Of a stretch of DNA of 64,000 nt, positions 24,001 to 30,713 are shown piece after piece. Within the stretch, counting starts at the first letter, position 1, and each line of letters opens with the position of its first letter. The notes beneath the pieces were generated by a model. It did no database searches and was not told where the DNA came from. It worked only from the letters and a program-made list of their open reading frames with translations. The DNA is from Bacteroidota bacterium (GTDB lineage Bacteria > Bacteroidota > Bacteroidia > AKYH767-A > 2013-40CM-41-45): assembly GCA_016720935.1 (NCBI GenBank), contig JADKJP010000003.1, positions 1-64,000 on the forward strand, given 5' to 3'. A program made the translations under genes and the position numbers.

Positions 24001-24553
24001 GGGTAAGGAAGAGATGATTGACCGGATGGCAAATACTTTGATTCAGCAGATTGACACTTTGTCGAACATTGCTACCGAATTCTCCAACTTCGCTCAGATG
24101 CCGCAGGCACACAAAGAGGAAGTCAACCTGACCGATATACTTCAATCAACGATCGATCTTTTCAAGGAGACGCCTGGTATTGGTATCCGTTTTATCCCTG
24201 CAAATGGTGATAGCATTGTGATCGCCGACAAGGATCAACTGCTTCGTGTATTTTCAAACCTCCTCAAAAACGCGGTTCAGAGTATTGCGGAAGGAAGTTC
24301 AGGGATGATTGATGTAGAAGTAAAGAATGAAAACGGCAATGTGATCATTTCTGTTAAGGACAATGGAATCGGTATTGCGGAATCAGAAAAGGAGAAAATT
24401 TTCCGTCCGAATTTCACAACAAAATCAAGTGGAATGGGACTTGGACTGGCCATGGTACACAACATCGTCGAAAATTCCGGCGGAAAGATTTGGTTTACAA
24501 GCACTCAGGGAAAAGGAAGCACTTTTTATGTAAAACTCCCACAGGCTTCGTAA
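21086..24553 (+). CDS. NtrY-like sensor histidine kinase
   Basis: A large inner-membrane sensor kinase of 1,155 residues. It has an N-terminal membrane helix followed by a periplasmic stretch, then a cluster of membrane segments (about 21690-22280), a long extracytoplasmic region, and two further membrane segments (about 23120-23180 and 23650-23710). A HAMP linker (ITQPLLLIQEKLAGIRLG) follows. The H-box VAHEIKNPLTPMKLSVQH carries the phospho-acceptor His at about residue 946. This is the NtrY-type H-box with NPLTP. The ATPase domain shows LKNAVQSI, VKDNGIGI and GMGLGLAMVHNIVENSGG. NtrY kinases signal to NtrC-type regulators in the best-known cases, but no regulator is nearby, so the pathway is unknown. 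I prefer the ATG at 21086 (MNSPVREK) to a TTG at 21041. No frame break occurs in 3.5 kb. Confidence 0.93.
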   Translation: MNSPVREKNKLPIILLISALLLFFAAEFSHLPFQQNDEKLIRHSESLLNSLDQQMGEGLDKIFSFTNESSLHDFFMHSGLETRGISYYFFHRDSLLRWSDNQPVLSENLLDVVHDHAMLHLANGWFYCRTNTRGDTTLLSLLLVRNEFAYENTYLRNTFNSALGLPEDSRISTSEGLPFHGPDGKVLCNIIPDSSTGISITSSWLYTVSGLFFLMGVYFLGLNLFRKRKWQGFTLLAIVLLGRIAMIVFKFPEVLYNTDLFSPRNYASSFLFNSLGDLLINACLVTTFSYLFFTLSRKRNPDANGRQYLLPALAIFLVLSGIGIHLFIHGLVINSRISFDLSNLSELGIYTALAFFCIALLLVAFYLFLSAALTFYNGFKPRFKHVLSVLFISSIYVSITIWQLNIRKEEESRKLLAQKVDERQDHVAEYLFDEAAEKISADTQIVSAFNAVPIASELIRNRLTTTYLTGYLGKFDNSISVFDAAGLAVDSSDNSIPLSYYKQRTDSYGKATSSGKLFYMPNESGRLSYLAIVPVQNVVHSGTIVIQLNAKFFQSEEGFPELFMSGKYKENSGLRDYSFARYSKGSLIYEYGSFAYSFSDKIFNQFGDDYSFVNFEGYSHLVFRVGPGAFIVVSKPAETAVYVLTLFSWVFAFFSIVCSLLYLLYQVLSGRKRIEVSLTLRIQLAVVLMVVLSFVLIGTGTVFYIFKKYNADQNKSISEQVNGLWFLTGDILGSQTKLSTVSPESLYPQLNTLVNNLNLDFNLYDEKGSLYYSSQPKIFEQNIISRRMNPEAFFEMQQEGKTQYIHPENAGKLKYVSAYAPFTDVHGNIIAYLNLPYFEKQNDLNKEISGFLSALINIYVLLFALALLVTLFISSRITQPLLLIQEKLAGIRLGKRNEPIEYSRKDEIGQLVREYNRMIDELSASADKLAQSERESAWREMAKQVAHEIKNPLTPMKLSVQHVQMAWKENRPGKEEMIDRMANTLIQQIDTLSNIATEFSNFAQMPQAHKEEVNLTDILQSTIDLFKETPGIGIRFIPANGDSIVIADKDQLLRVFSNLLKNAVQSIAEGSSGMIDVEVKNENGNVIISVKDNGIGIAESEKEKIFRPNFTTKSSGMGLGLAMVHNIVENSGGKIWFTSTQGKGSTFYVKLPQAS

Positions 24554-24611
24554 ACCGAGTATGCTTTCTATGCCGCGCATATTTTAATGTTCTTAATTGA
24601 TTTGGCGGCAT

Positions 24612-24678
24612 AACCAATTCTAATGCAGGTTAGATTTATTTTGAATTCGGAAACCTGCATAAGATTGGTTTATATTTG
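24612..24678 (+). promoter_or_regulatory. Imperfect inverted repeat overlapping a -7 element upstream of the mutase-subunit gene
   Basis: Arms at 24612-24631 and 24652-24670 share AACCAAT and ATGCAGGTT, with 3-4 unmatched bases between them. The second arm ends one base before TATATTTG (24671-24678), a good TAnnTTTG -7 match. The ATG follows at 24746. The layout fits an operator that would block the polymerase, or a hairpin in the leader region. No T-run follows, so it is not a standard terminator for the upstream kinase. Confidence 0.5.
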
Positions 24679-24745
24679 TACTCTGAATCAGCAATTTCAT
24701 TTTTTGAAATCTTCAAAACAAAACCTGGTAATTTAATATAAACGC

Positions 24746-25153
24746 ATGTCCCGTCCCATCAGAGTTTTAATCGCCAAAGTTGGTCTCGACGGCCACGACC
24801 GCGGAGCAAAGGTGATTGCTTCTTTTCTTCGTGATGCCGGGATGGAAGTGATCTACACCGGCCTTCGTCAAACTCCCGAGATGGTTGTCAATGCCGCGCT
24901 GCAGGAAGATGTTGATGTGATTGGAGTAAGCATACTTTCCGGAGCTCACATGACCGTATTTCCCAAAATCATGAACCTTCTACGCGAAAAGGAAATGATG
25001 AATGTGCTGGTTACAGGTGGGGGAATTATTCCGGCAGCGGATATGAAGAAGCTGATGGATCTTGGGGTCGGACAACTCTTTCCTCCCGGAACAGAAACAA
25101 AGGACATTGTTTCCTACATTAAAGAAGAAGTAGAGAAAAGAAGAAAAAATTAA
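24746..25153 (+). CDS. Stand-alone cobalamin-binding subunit of a methylmalonyl-CoA-type mutase
   Basis: The protein has 135 residues and consists only of a B12-binding domain. It shows the DxHxxG loop that supplies the lower-axial His to cobalamin (GLDGHDRGAKV), the SxL motif (SILSGAH) and the GG motif (VTGGGII). Free-standing subunits of this size pair with a separate catalytic subunit in acyl-CoA mutases of the methylmalonyl-CoA family, which interconvert succinyl-CoA and methylmalonyl-CoA. The catalytic subunit is not in this window, so the exact substrate (methylmalonyl-, isobutyryl- or ethylmalonyl-CoA) is open. An enoyl-CoA hydratase starts 23 bases downstream, which supports a role in short-chain or branched acyl-CoA metabolism. 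The start is secure from the leading RPIRVLIAKVGLDGHD. Confidence 0.92.
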   Translation: MSRPIRVLIAKVGLDGHDRGAKVIASFLRDAGMEVIYTGLRQTPEMVVNAALQEDVDVIGVSILSGAHMTVFPKIMNLLREKEMMNVLVTGGGIIPAADMKKLMDLGVGQLFPPGTETKDIVSYIKEEVEKRRKN

Positions 25154-25176
25154 TCTGTCTATTATTACTGTTGCAT

Positions 25177-25959
25177 ATGATGACCTATAACAACATCCTG
25201 ATCAATATACACGAGCATGTATTGACAATCACAGTCAATCGTCCCGACAAACTGAACGCACTGAATGCGCAAACCATCCAGGAGATTGGCGACGCGGTGA
25301 AACGAGCGGAAGACAACCGGGAGATTTCCGGAATTATCATTACGGGATCGGGAAGCAAAGCTTTTATAGCAGGTGCTGATATCTCTGAGTTTTCAAAATA
25401 TTCAGTGGAAGAAGGCAAGGCCCTCAGTGCAGCCGGACAAAAAGTATTTAAATCAATTGAGCTCTGCAGAAAACCTGTCATCGCCGCGATCAATGGATTT
25501 GCATTGGGCGGAGGCTGTGAGCTTGCGATGAGTTGTCATCTTCGTGTCGCTTCCGATAACGCGAAATTTGGTCAGCCTGAAGTTAAGCTGGGCCTGATCC
25601 CGGGTTACGCCGCGACACAACGTCTCGTTCAACTGATCGGCAAAGGCAAAGCAATGGAATTACTCATGACTGCCGACATGATCGGAGCAGAGGAAGCCCG
25701 TCAGCTCGGACTGGTGAACTACGTCACAACTCCGGATCAACTGATGCCGAAAGTGAATGAGTTGCTTGCTAAAATCAACTCGAACGGACCCAATGCCATC
25801 AGTTCTATCATCCGCTGTGTGGATGCTTACTTCACCGATGGTGTGGATGGTTTTCAATTTGAAGTCGATGAATTCGGTAAATGTTTCAAGACCGATGATT
25901 TCAACGAAGGCGTATCAGCATTTTTAGAAAAGCGGAAGGCGAATTTTTTAAGAGCGTAA
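25177..25959 (+). CDS. Enoyl-CoA hydratase / crotonase-family protein
   Basis: A crotonase-fold enzyme of 260 residues. The oxyanion-hole segments are AFIAGADISEF and NGFALGGGCELAMSC. The two glutamates used by true enoyl-CoA hydratases are present in GGGCELA and FGQPEVKLGLIPG. These suggest hydration of a trans-2-enoyl-CoA to the 3-hydroxyacyl-CoA in fatty-acid or branched-chain degradation. The usual PGAGGTQRL segment reads PGYAATQRL, a small departure. I take the ATG at 25177, or the next one at 25180, rather than a TTG at 25171. It very likely shares a transcript with the B12-binding subunit just upstream. Related crotonases such as methylmalonyl-CoA decarboxylase cannot be excluded by sequence reading alone. 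Confidence 0.9.
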   Translation: MMTYNNILINIHEHVLTITVNRPDKLNALNAQTIQEIGDAVKRAEDNREISGIIITGSGSKAFIAGADISEFSKYSVEEGKALSAAGQKVFKSIELCRKPVIAAINGFALGGGCELAMSCHLRVASDNAKFGQPEVKLGLIPGYAATQRLVQLIGKGKAMELLMTADMIGAEEARQLGLVNYVTTPDQLMPKVNELLAKINSNGPNAISSIIRCVDAYFTDGVDGFQFEVDEFGKCFKTDDFNEGVSAFLEKRKANFLRA

Positions 25960-26064
25960 TGGGTTTTTTAGTTCCGGGTTCCGGGTTGGTTATTGAGTTT
26001 TAATTTGCTTAGGTTTAGTCTATATTACTTGAGTGGACAGAAGTAAACTATTAAGATTGAACAC

Positions 26065-26631
26065 TTATTGCAAATCGTCCCCCGTCCCTAGTCCCCTGTC
26101 CCTTCTTCCCAAAAGCCACATCACCCCAATCAAAGTCTTCGCATCCTGAAACTGTTGCAGGTTTTTAAGCTGATCAAATTTGAGTCTGACGATGCGGATA
26201 TTTTCATCATCAATACCTCCTCCGTCACTTATTTTTTCTCCTGTTTCCGCGTAATAGAGAAACATTTTTTCGGAGCATCCACCGGGAGAAACATAGAATT
26301 CAAAAAGTAATTTCAGGGATGCGGGATTTATTTTGTATCCAAGTTCTTCTTCAATTTCACGTTGAATGGTTTGTTCAGGCTTTTCGCCGGCATGGTCCAT
26401 GGCGCCGGCTGCAAGTTCAAGCAAATCTGTTTTCGCTCCCATGCGCCATTGTTCAGTGAATAAATATTCATCCGTTGAAGGATCGTAGACCAGGGCGGTT
26501 ACAGAATTGCCGCGTTCCATACATTCGAACTCCTTTACAGAATGATCGCTGCTATCTTCTACATGATACCGGTTCACTTTTATCCATCGCCCCGGAAACG
26601 CTGTTTCTTCTGAAAGAATTATTTTTGACAT
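26065..26631 (-). CDS. NUDIX hydrolase, ADP-ribose pyrophosphatase-like
   Basis: NUDIX enzymes cleave nucleoside diphosphates linked to another group. The 188-residue length and the pattern before the Nudix box resemble ADP-ribose/ADP-sugar pyrophosphatases. The Nudix box spans LAAGAMDHAGEKPEQ and QREIEEELGY. The metal-binding REIEEE core is intact, and one extra residue lies between the first Gly and Glu. The substrate is not decided by the sequence. The C-terminus (GRRDRGLGTGDDLQ) is encoded by a 7-nt tandem array read on this strand, so the tail is probably not conserved and could vary in frame or length among strains. The gene is divergent from the acylphosphatase gene and convergent with the enoyl-CoA hydratase gene. 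Confidence 0.9.
   Translation of the reverse strand: MSKIILSEETAFPGRWIKVNRYHVEDSSDHSVKEFECMERGNSVTALVYDPSTDEYLFTEQWRMGAKTDLLELAAGAMDHAGEKPEQTIQREIEEELGYKINPASLKLLFEFYVSPGGCSEKMFLYYAETGEKISDGGGIDDENIRIVRLKFDQLKNLQQFQDAKTLIGVMWLLGRRDRGLGTGDDLQ
26076..26110. repeat. 7-nt array (NGTCCCN) at the 3' end of the NUDIX gene
   Basis: Five consecutive 7-base units read CGTCCCC, CGTCCCT, AGTCCCC, TGTCCCT and TCTTCCC. They encode the last residues of the NUDIX protein on the opposite strand. A near-identical GTCCCNN run recurs at 26833-26866. Confidence 0.7.
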
Positions 26632-26676
26632 AAAAAGAAATTTGGCTGACTAAAGATCGTTACAAAATCTGTAATA

Positions 26677-26866
26677 AGTGAAGGGTGAATGGATGAAGTG
26701 ATAAGTCAAAAGGCAAAATTCAAAAGTCAAAAGATTAGCGCAATCCAAATGCAAAAAAGTGCATCAAAATAGCCCACCCATACCAACCACTAAGCACTAA
26801 CCACTAAGCACTAAGCACTAAGCACTAACCACTGTCCCTCGTCCCCCGTCCCTTCGTCCCTCTTCC
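26677..26866. repeat. Composite 7-nt arrays between NUDIX and acylphosphatase genes
   Basis: The gap between the divergent genes is largely 7-base units. First come degenerate AGTCAAA/TTCAAAA-type units (26677-26738), then AACCACT/AAGCACT units (26784-26832), then GTCCCNN units (26833-26866). The last array ends 33 bases before the acylphosphatase ATG. No other gene is present. The NUDIX promoter must lie at its left edge. Confidence 0.7.
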
Positions 26867-26898
26867 AGAAATTACTAAATTCGCCCACCCTAAAAAAA

Positions 26899-27168
26899 AT
26901 GAGAACAGTCCAATTAAAAGTCCACGGCCTTGTGCAAGGTGTCTTTTTCAGGAAGCACACTCGGGAAAAGGCAATTGAACTGGGAATCGTTGGCACGGTT
27001 CGGAATCATGAGGATTCAACGGTAATCATTGAAGCAACCGGCGAAGCGGAAGCTTTGGGTGCTTTTGTAAGCTGGTGTCACCAGGGCCCGCCAAGAGCAA
27101 AAGTCAGCCACATAGATATCCACGAGCTCCCATTGAAAAAATTCAGCGATTTCAGTGTGTTGAGATGA
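26899..27168 (+). CDS. Acylphosphatase
   Basis: A small cytoplasmic enzyme of 89 residues that hydrolyses carboxyl-phosphate bonds such as those in acyl phosphates. The family signature is complete. HGLVQGVFFRKHTREKA contains the phosphate-cradle loop and the catalytic Arg (VFFR). GIVGTVRNHEDSTV carries the Asn that positions the water. EALGAFVSWCHQGPPRAKV is the usual third block. The length matches the family and the ATG start is unambiguous. It stands alone between two 7-nt repeat arrays and shares no obvious operon with its neighbours. Confidence 0.95.
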   Translation: MRTVQLKVHGLVQGVFFRKHTREKAIELGIVGTVRNHEDSTVIIEATGEAEALGAFVSWCHQGPPRAKVSHIDIHELPLKKFSDFSVLR

Positions 27169-27183
27169 GGGAATGAGTTTCTT

Positions 27184-27400
27184 TGATTGCTGATTGTAGA
27201 TTGTAGTTTGTTGATTGGCTTTGCAAAATGGGTTGTGGCTTTCGGTATAAAGTATAAGGTATAAAGTATGAAGTAGCGTGTTTTTTCTCTAAGCACTAAG
27301 CACTAAGCTCTAAGCACTAAGCTCTAAGCACTAAGCTCTAAGCACTAAGCTCTAAGCACTAAGCACTAAGCACTAACCACTAACCACCAACCACTAACAA
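27184..27400. repeat. Three 7-nt arrays: GATTGNN, GTATAAN, TAAGCAC/TAAGCTC
   Basis: GATT occurs at 27185, 27092+7 steps (27192, 27199) and 27213. GGTATAA/AGTATAA units fill 27244-27278. About sixteen TAAGCAC or TAAGCTC units, decaying to TAACCAC, fill 27289-27400. The last array stops eight bases before the TTG start of the flippase gene, so it occupies the whole leader. Confidence 0.8.
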
Positions 27401-27407
27401 CTCCTCC

Positions 27408-28904
27408 TTGAGCTTACTCAAAAAACTCGCCGGACAAACTGCTACATACGGGCTCAGCTCGATTCTGGGGCGTTTTTTGAATTTTCTGCTGGTACCTATT
27501 TATACAAGAGTTTTTCATGCGGGGGAATATGGTGAAGTCACACAGTTTTTTGCCTACGTTTCTTTTCTGAACGTTTTGTTTACCTACGGAATGGAGACTG
27601 CGTACTTCCGCTTTTTTCAGTCGGAGAAAGGGGATCCGAAAGTGTATTCGACTTCCATGATTTCGATAGTCATCAGTTCGCTGATACTCGGATTGATCAT
27701 TGTCGGTTTTTCAGGGCCTTTATCCGGATTCATTACTGCTGTAGACAGTCAGAGTAAAAATACACCTCTTTATATTTCCTGGTTTGCCGGGATCCTTGCT
27801 TTTGATGCGATCTCTACCATTCCTTTTGCAAGATTAAGAATGGAGAACAAAGCAAAACGCTTTGCATTTATCCGCTTGTTTAGCATACTGGTGAATGTTG
27901 GTCTCAATTTGTTTTTCCTGTTTTGGTGCCCTAATGCTATCGCCTCCGGAAATACCTGGTTGCAATCCATCTATGATCCTCAGTTTGGTATAGGCTATGT
28001 TTTTTTATCGCAATTCATTTCCAGTTTTCTCACGCTGCTCGCACTTTCTCCGGAAATCTTCGGGATCAGCTTTGCCTTTGACACGAAGTTGTGGAAACAA
28101 ATGATCATCTATTCGTTCCCGCTGATGATCGCCGGATATGCGGGAATGGTGAATGAAACGTTTGACCGGATTCTTTTGCCTTATCTGCTTGCAGACAAAT
28201 CACAGGCGGTTACTCAGTTGGGTATTTATGGAGCTTGTTATAAGCTCTCCATGCTGATGACTCTGGTGGTGCAGACTTTTCGTTATGCTGCCGATCCCTT
28301 TTTCTTTAGCCAGGCCGGGAAAGAAGATGCTCAGAAAATTTATGCGAGGGTAATGTATTTCTTTACCCTGTTCTGTTCTTTCGTTTTCCTGGGAATTCTG
28401 CTCTATCTTGATATCGTAAAGCATTTTATCGGTGATGAATACAGGAGTGGACTCGGAATTGTCCCTGTTTTGTTGCTGGCAAATTTATTTCTGGGAGTTT
28501 ATCTGAATCTCTCCATTTGGTACAAGATCACTTCGAAAACCCGTTGGGGTGCCTGGTTCTCGGTCTTTGGCGCGGTTGTTACCCTCTTGTTTAATTTCCT
28601 TCTCATCCCGATCATGGGTTTCTATGGCGCTGCATGGGCCACTTTTATTTGTTATGCATCCATGATGATCGTTTCCTATATCTATGGACAAAGACATTAT
28701 CCTGTTCCTTACGATCTCAAATCCTTTGCAACATCCATCGGTTCAGCTGTCATTATTTACGTGGTAAGTTTGTATCTGCGTGGGTTTTTTCCGGAAAACA
28801 TGCCTGTTATCTTGTTGATTAACACATTATTAATGCTAAGCTGGCTGGGGCTGATCTGGGTCTTTGAAAGGAAGAAAATTGCATACCTTCGCAGGGTGAA
28901 ATAA
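27408..28904 (+). CDS. Oligosaccharide flippase (Wzx/MATE-like polysaccharide exporter)
   Basis: A 498-residue polytopic membrane protein with roughly 12-14 hydrophobic segments. The N-terminal pattern LLKKLAGQTATYGLSSILGRFLNFLLVPIYTR is typical of Wzx-type flippases and the polysaccharide biosynthesis family, which move lipid-linked sugar units across the inner membrane. The start appears to be TTG (SLLKKLAG); no ATG is available before the first membrane helix. A 7-nt repeat array ends eight bases upstream, so the promoter is not obvious. dut and a sugar nucleotidyltransferase follow on the same strand. In Bacteroidetes, as I recall, this order (flippase, dut, nucleotidyltransferase, TPR, DUF4292, M23) recurs, which suggests a conserved envelope cluster. 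Confidence 0.88.
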   Translation: MSLLKKLAGQTATYGLSSILGRFLNFLLVPIYTRVFHAGEYGEVTQFFAYVSFLNVLFTYGMETAYFRFFQSEKGDPKVYSTSMISIVISSLILGLIIVGFSGPLSGFITAVDSQSKNTPLYISWFAGILAFDAISTIPFARLRMENKAKRFAFIRLFSILVNVGLNLFFLFWCPNAIASGNTWLQSIYDPQFGIGYVFLSQFISSFLTLLALSPEIFGISFAFDTKLWKQMIIYSFPLMIAGYAGMVNETFDRILLPYLLADKSQAVTQLGIYGACYKLSMLMTLVVQTFRYAADPFFFSQAGKEDAQKIYARVMYFFTLFCSFVFLGILLYLDIVKHFIGDEYRSGLGIVPVLLLANLFLGVYLNLSIWYKITSKTRWGAWFSVFGAVVTLLFNFLLIPIMGFYGAAWATFICYASMMIVSYIYGQRHYPVPYDLKSFATSIGSAVIIYVVSLYLRGFFPENMPVILLINTLLMLSWLGLIWVFERKKIAYLRRVK

Positions 28905-28960
28905 TCCCTGCGCCGGTAAAGAAATTCCGGATGAAGTGGTATTGTATTTTCAGAAAAAGC

Positions 28961-29392
28961 ATGAACGTTCGTATCATCAATCAGTCTGCCCATCCATTAC
29001 CTTCTTACGAAACTGCCCATGCAGCAGGAATGGATCTCAGAGCCAATTTAAATTCCCCTGTTGTTTTGAAACCCCTTGAACGCACACTCGTACCAACGGG
29101 CCTGTTCATTGAATTGCCTGTTGGTTTTGAAGCGCAGGTCAGACCACGAAGCGGACTGGCGGCAAAGAAAGGGGTTACTGTTCTCAATTCACCGGGAACG
29201 ATAGATGCGGATTATCGTGGAGAAATTAAAGTTATCCTCGTTAACCTGAGCAATGAACCTTTCACGATCGAAAATGGAGAAAGGATCGCACAACTCGTCA
29301 TCGCCCGACATGAACAGGTAAGCTGGGAACAAGTCAGCGAACTTGCAGAAAGCGGACGTGGAGCCGGGGGCTTTGGATCGACGGGGGTTTAG
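28961..29392 (+). CDS. dut: Deoxyuridine 5'-triphosphate nucleotidohydrolase (dUTPase)
   Basis: The trimeric dUTPase hydrolyses dUTP to dUMP and pyrophosphate, keeping uracil out of DNA and feeding dTMP synthesis. From the ATG at 28961 the protein is 143 residues, the family norm. The motifs appear in order: motif 1 HAAGMDLRA, motif 2 RPRSGLAAKKGV, motif 3 LNSPGTIDADYRGEI, motif 4 NGERIAQLVI, and the C-terminal glycine-rich motif 5 GRGAGGFGSTG that closes over the nucleotide. The ATG at 28931 would add a non-conserved MKWYCIFRKS extension, so I reject it. It lies 56 bases after the flippase and is followed by a 7-nt array starting just after its stop. Confidence 0.96.
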   Translation: MNVRIINQSAHPLPSYETAHAAGMDLRANLNSPVVLKPLERTLVPTGLFIELPVGFEAQVRPRSGLAAKKGVTVLNSPGTIDADYRGEIKVILVNLSNEPFTIENGERIAQLVIARHEQVSWEQVSELAESGRGAGGFGSTGV

Positions 29393-29394
29393 TG

Positions 29395-29475
29395 GTTCGA
29401 AGTTCGAAGTTCAAAGTCAAAAGTCAAAAGTCAAAAGTCAAAAGTCAAAAGTCAAAAGTCAAAAGTCAAAAGTCA
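29395..29475. repeat. 7-nt array (GTTCGAA decaying into GTCAAAA)
   Basis: Three GTTCGAA/GTTCAAA units followed by about eight near-perfect GTCAAAA units begin three bases after the dut stop codon. The same AGTCAAA word appears at 26700-26735. Confidence 0.85.
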
Positions 29476-29529
29476 ATTTGCTTAAGCCATACAAATTAAA
29501 AAAATTTTGGATACAAGGCAAATTTTATC

Positions 29530-29626
29530 TAAATTCTAAATTCTAAATTCTAAATTCTAAATTCTAAATTCTAAATTCTAAATTCTAAATTCTAAATTCT
29601 AATACCTAATACCTAACATCAATTCA
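29530..29626. repeat. 7-nt array (AAATTCT decaying into AATACCT) ending at a start codon
   Basis: About ten perfect AAATTCT units (29531-29601) continue in phase as AATACCT-type units right up to the ATG of the nucleotidyltransferase gene at 29627. The ribosome-binding region of that gene is therefore made of the repeat. Confidence 0.85.
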
Positions 29627-30628
29627 ATGAGAATAATCGTACCGATGGCTGGAATGGGAAAAAGGATGCGGCCGCATACCTTGACAGTTCCGAAACCTTT
29701 GATCCCTGTTGCCGGAAAACCTATTGTACAATGGCTGGTGGAAGACATCACCAAGGTTTGTAAAGAAAAAGTTGAGGAAATTGCCTTTGTGATCGGAGAT
29801 TTCGGGAAAGACGTGGAAGCTCAGCTGGTTGCCATTGCAAGCAGCCTCGGCGCAAAAGGAACCATTCATTACCAGGATGAACCACTTGGAACTGCTCATG
29901 CAATATTATGCGCCCAATCTGCGTTAAAAGGTAAAGTGATTGTGGCGTTCGCGGATACTTTGTTTCGTGCCGATTTTACCATCGATGAAAACCAGGACGG
30001 TGTAATCTGGGTTAACCGTATTGATGACCCGCGCATGTTTGGTGTCGTGAAAGTCAATGATTCAGGAACCATCACTGATTTTGTGGAGAAACCTCAGACC
30101 TTTGTATCGGATCTTGCCATCATCGGAATTTATTATTTCAAAGACGGCGATTATCTCCGCAAGGAAATGCAATACCTGATCGACAACAACATCAAGGAAA
30201 AAGGAGAATACCAGCTCACCAACGCGCTGGAGAATATGAAGCAGAAAGGAACCCGTTTTGTTCCCGGTAAAGTCGATGAATGGCTGGATTGCGGAAATAA
30301 AGACGCCACAGTATACACCAACAAACGTGTCCTTGAGATTCATCAAAAAGAAAATATGATTTCCAAAAGTGTGAAATCAGAAAATTCTGTCATCATACAG
30401 CCGTGTTATATTGGCGACAATGTTGAATTGAAAAACGCTATCGTCGGTCCGCATGTATCGATTGGTGCGAATTCGAAAATTGAATCTTCAGTCATAAAAA
30501 ACTGCATCATTCAAACCAATACAAAAGTCCGCAACAGTGTTCTTGATAATTCCATGATCGGACATTTTGCGGAATACAACAATTCACCCGAACAACTGAG
30601 TCTCAGCGATTACTCTACCCATAACTAA
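29627..30628 (+). CDS. Sugar-phosphate nucleotidyltransferase with left-handed beta-helix tail
   Basis: A 333-residue nucleotidyltransferase that would activate a sugar 1-phosphate with an NTP. The N-terminal signature IVPMAGMGKRMRPHTLTVPKPLIPVAGKPI matches glucose-1-phosphate thymidylyl/uridylyl-type enzymes: a GxGxR nucleotide loop followed by the PK pair. DEPLGTAHAIL and FADTLFRADF continue the catalytic domain. The last 90 residues contain hexad-like repeats (YIGDNVELKNAIVGPHVSIGANSKIESSV), a left-handed beta-helix. The sugar and base specificity cannot be set from the sequence. It lies between the flippase/dut genes and a TPR lipoprotein gene, and probably supplies precursors for envelope glycans. 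The start is set by the conserved MRIIVPMAG. Confidence 0.93.
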   Translation: MRIIVPMAGMGKRMRPHTLTVPKPLIPVAGKPIVQWLVEDITKVCKEKVEEIAFVIGDFGKDVEAQLVAIASSLGAKGTIHYQDEPLGTAHAILCAQSALKGKVIVAFADTLFRADFTIDENQDGVIWVNRIDDPRMFGVVKVNDSGTITDFVEKPQTFVSDLAIIGIYYFKDGDYLRKEMQYLIDNNIKEKGEYQLTNALENMKQKGTRFVPGKVDEWLDCGNKDATVYTNKRVLEIHQKENMISKSVKSENSVIIQPCYIGDNVELKNAIVGPHVSIGANSKIESSVIKNCIIQTNTKVRNSVLDNSMIGHFAEYNNSPEQLSLSDYSTHN

Positions 30629-30713
30629 AACCACAGCCTGCCCTGCAGCATCTCTGTTTGCTTTTTTGTAAACAGAAAATCCGGAAGGAACAGGTGTGGA
30701 TGAACTCTCCTCC

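Noticed and set aside
26784..26866. Possible CRISPR array because of short tandem units
   Set aside because: Units are 7 bases with no spacers and no cas genes nearby.
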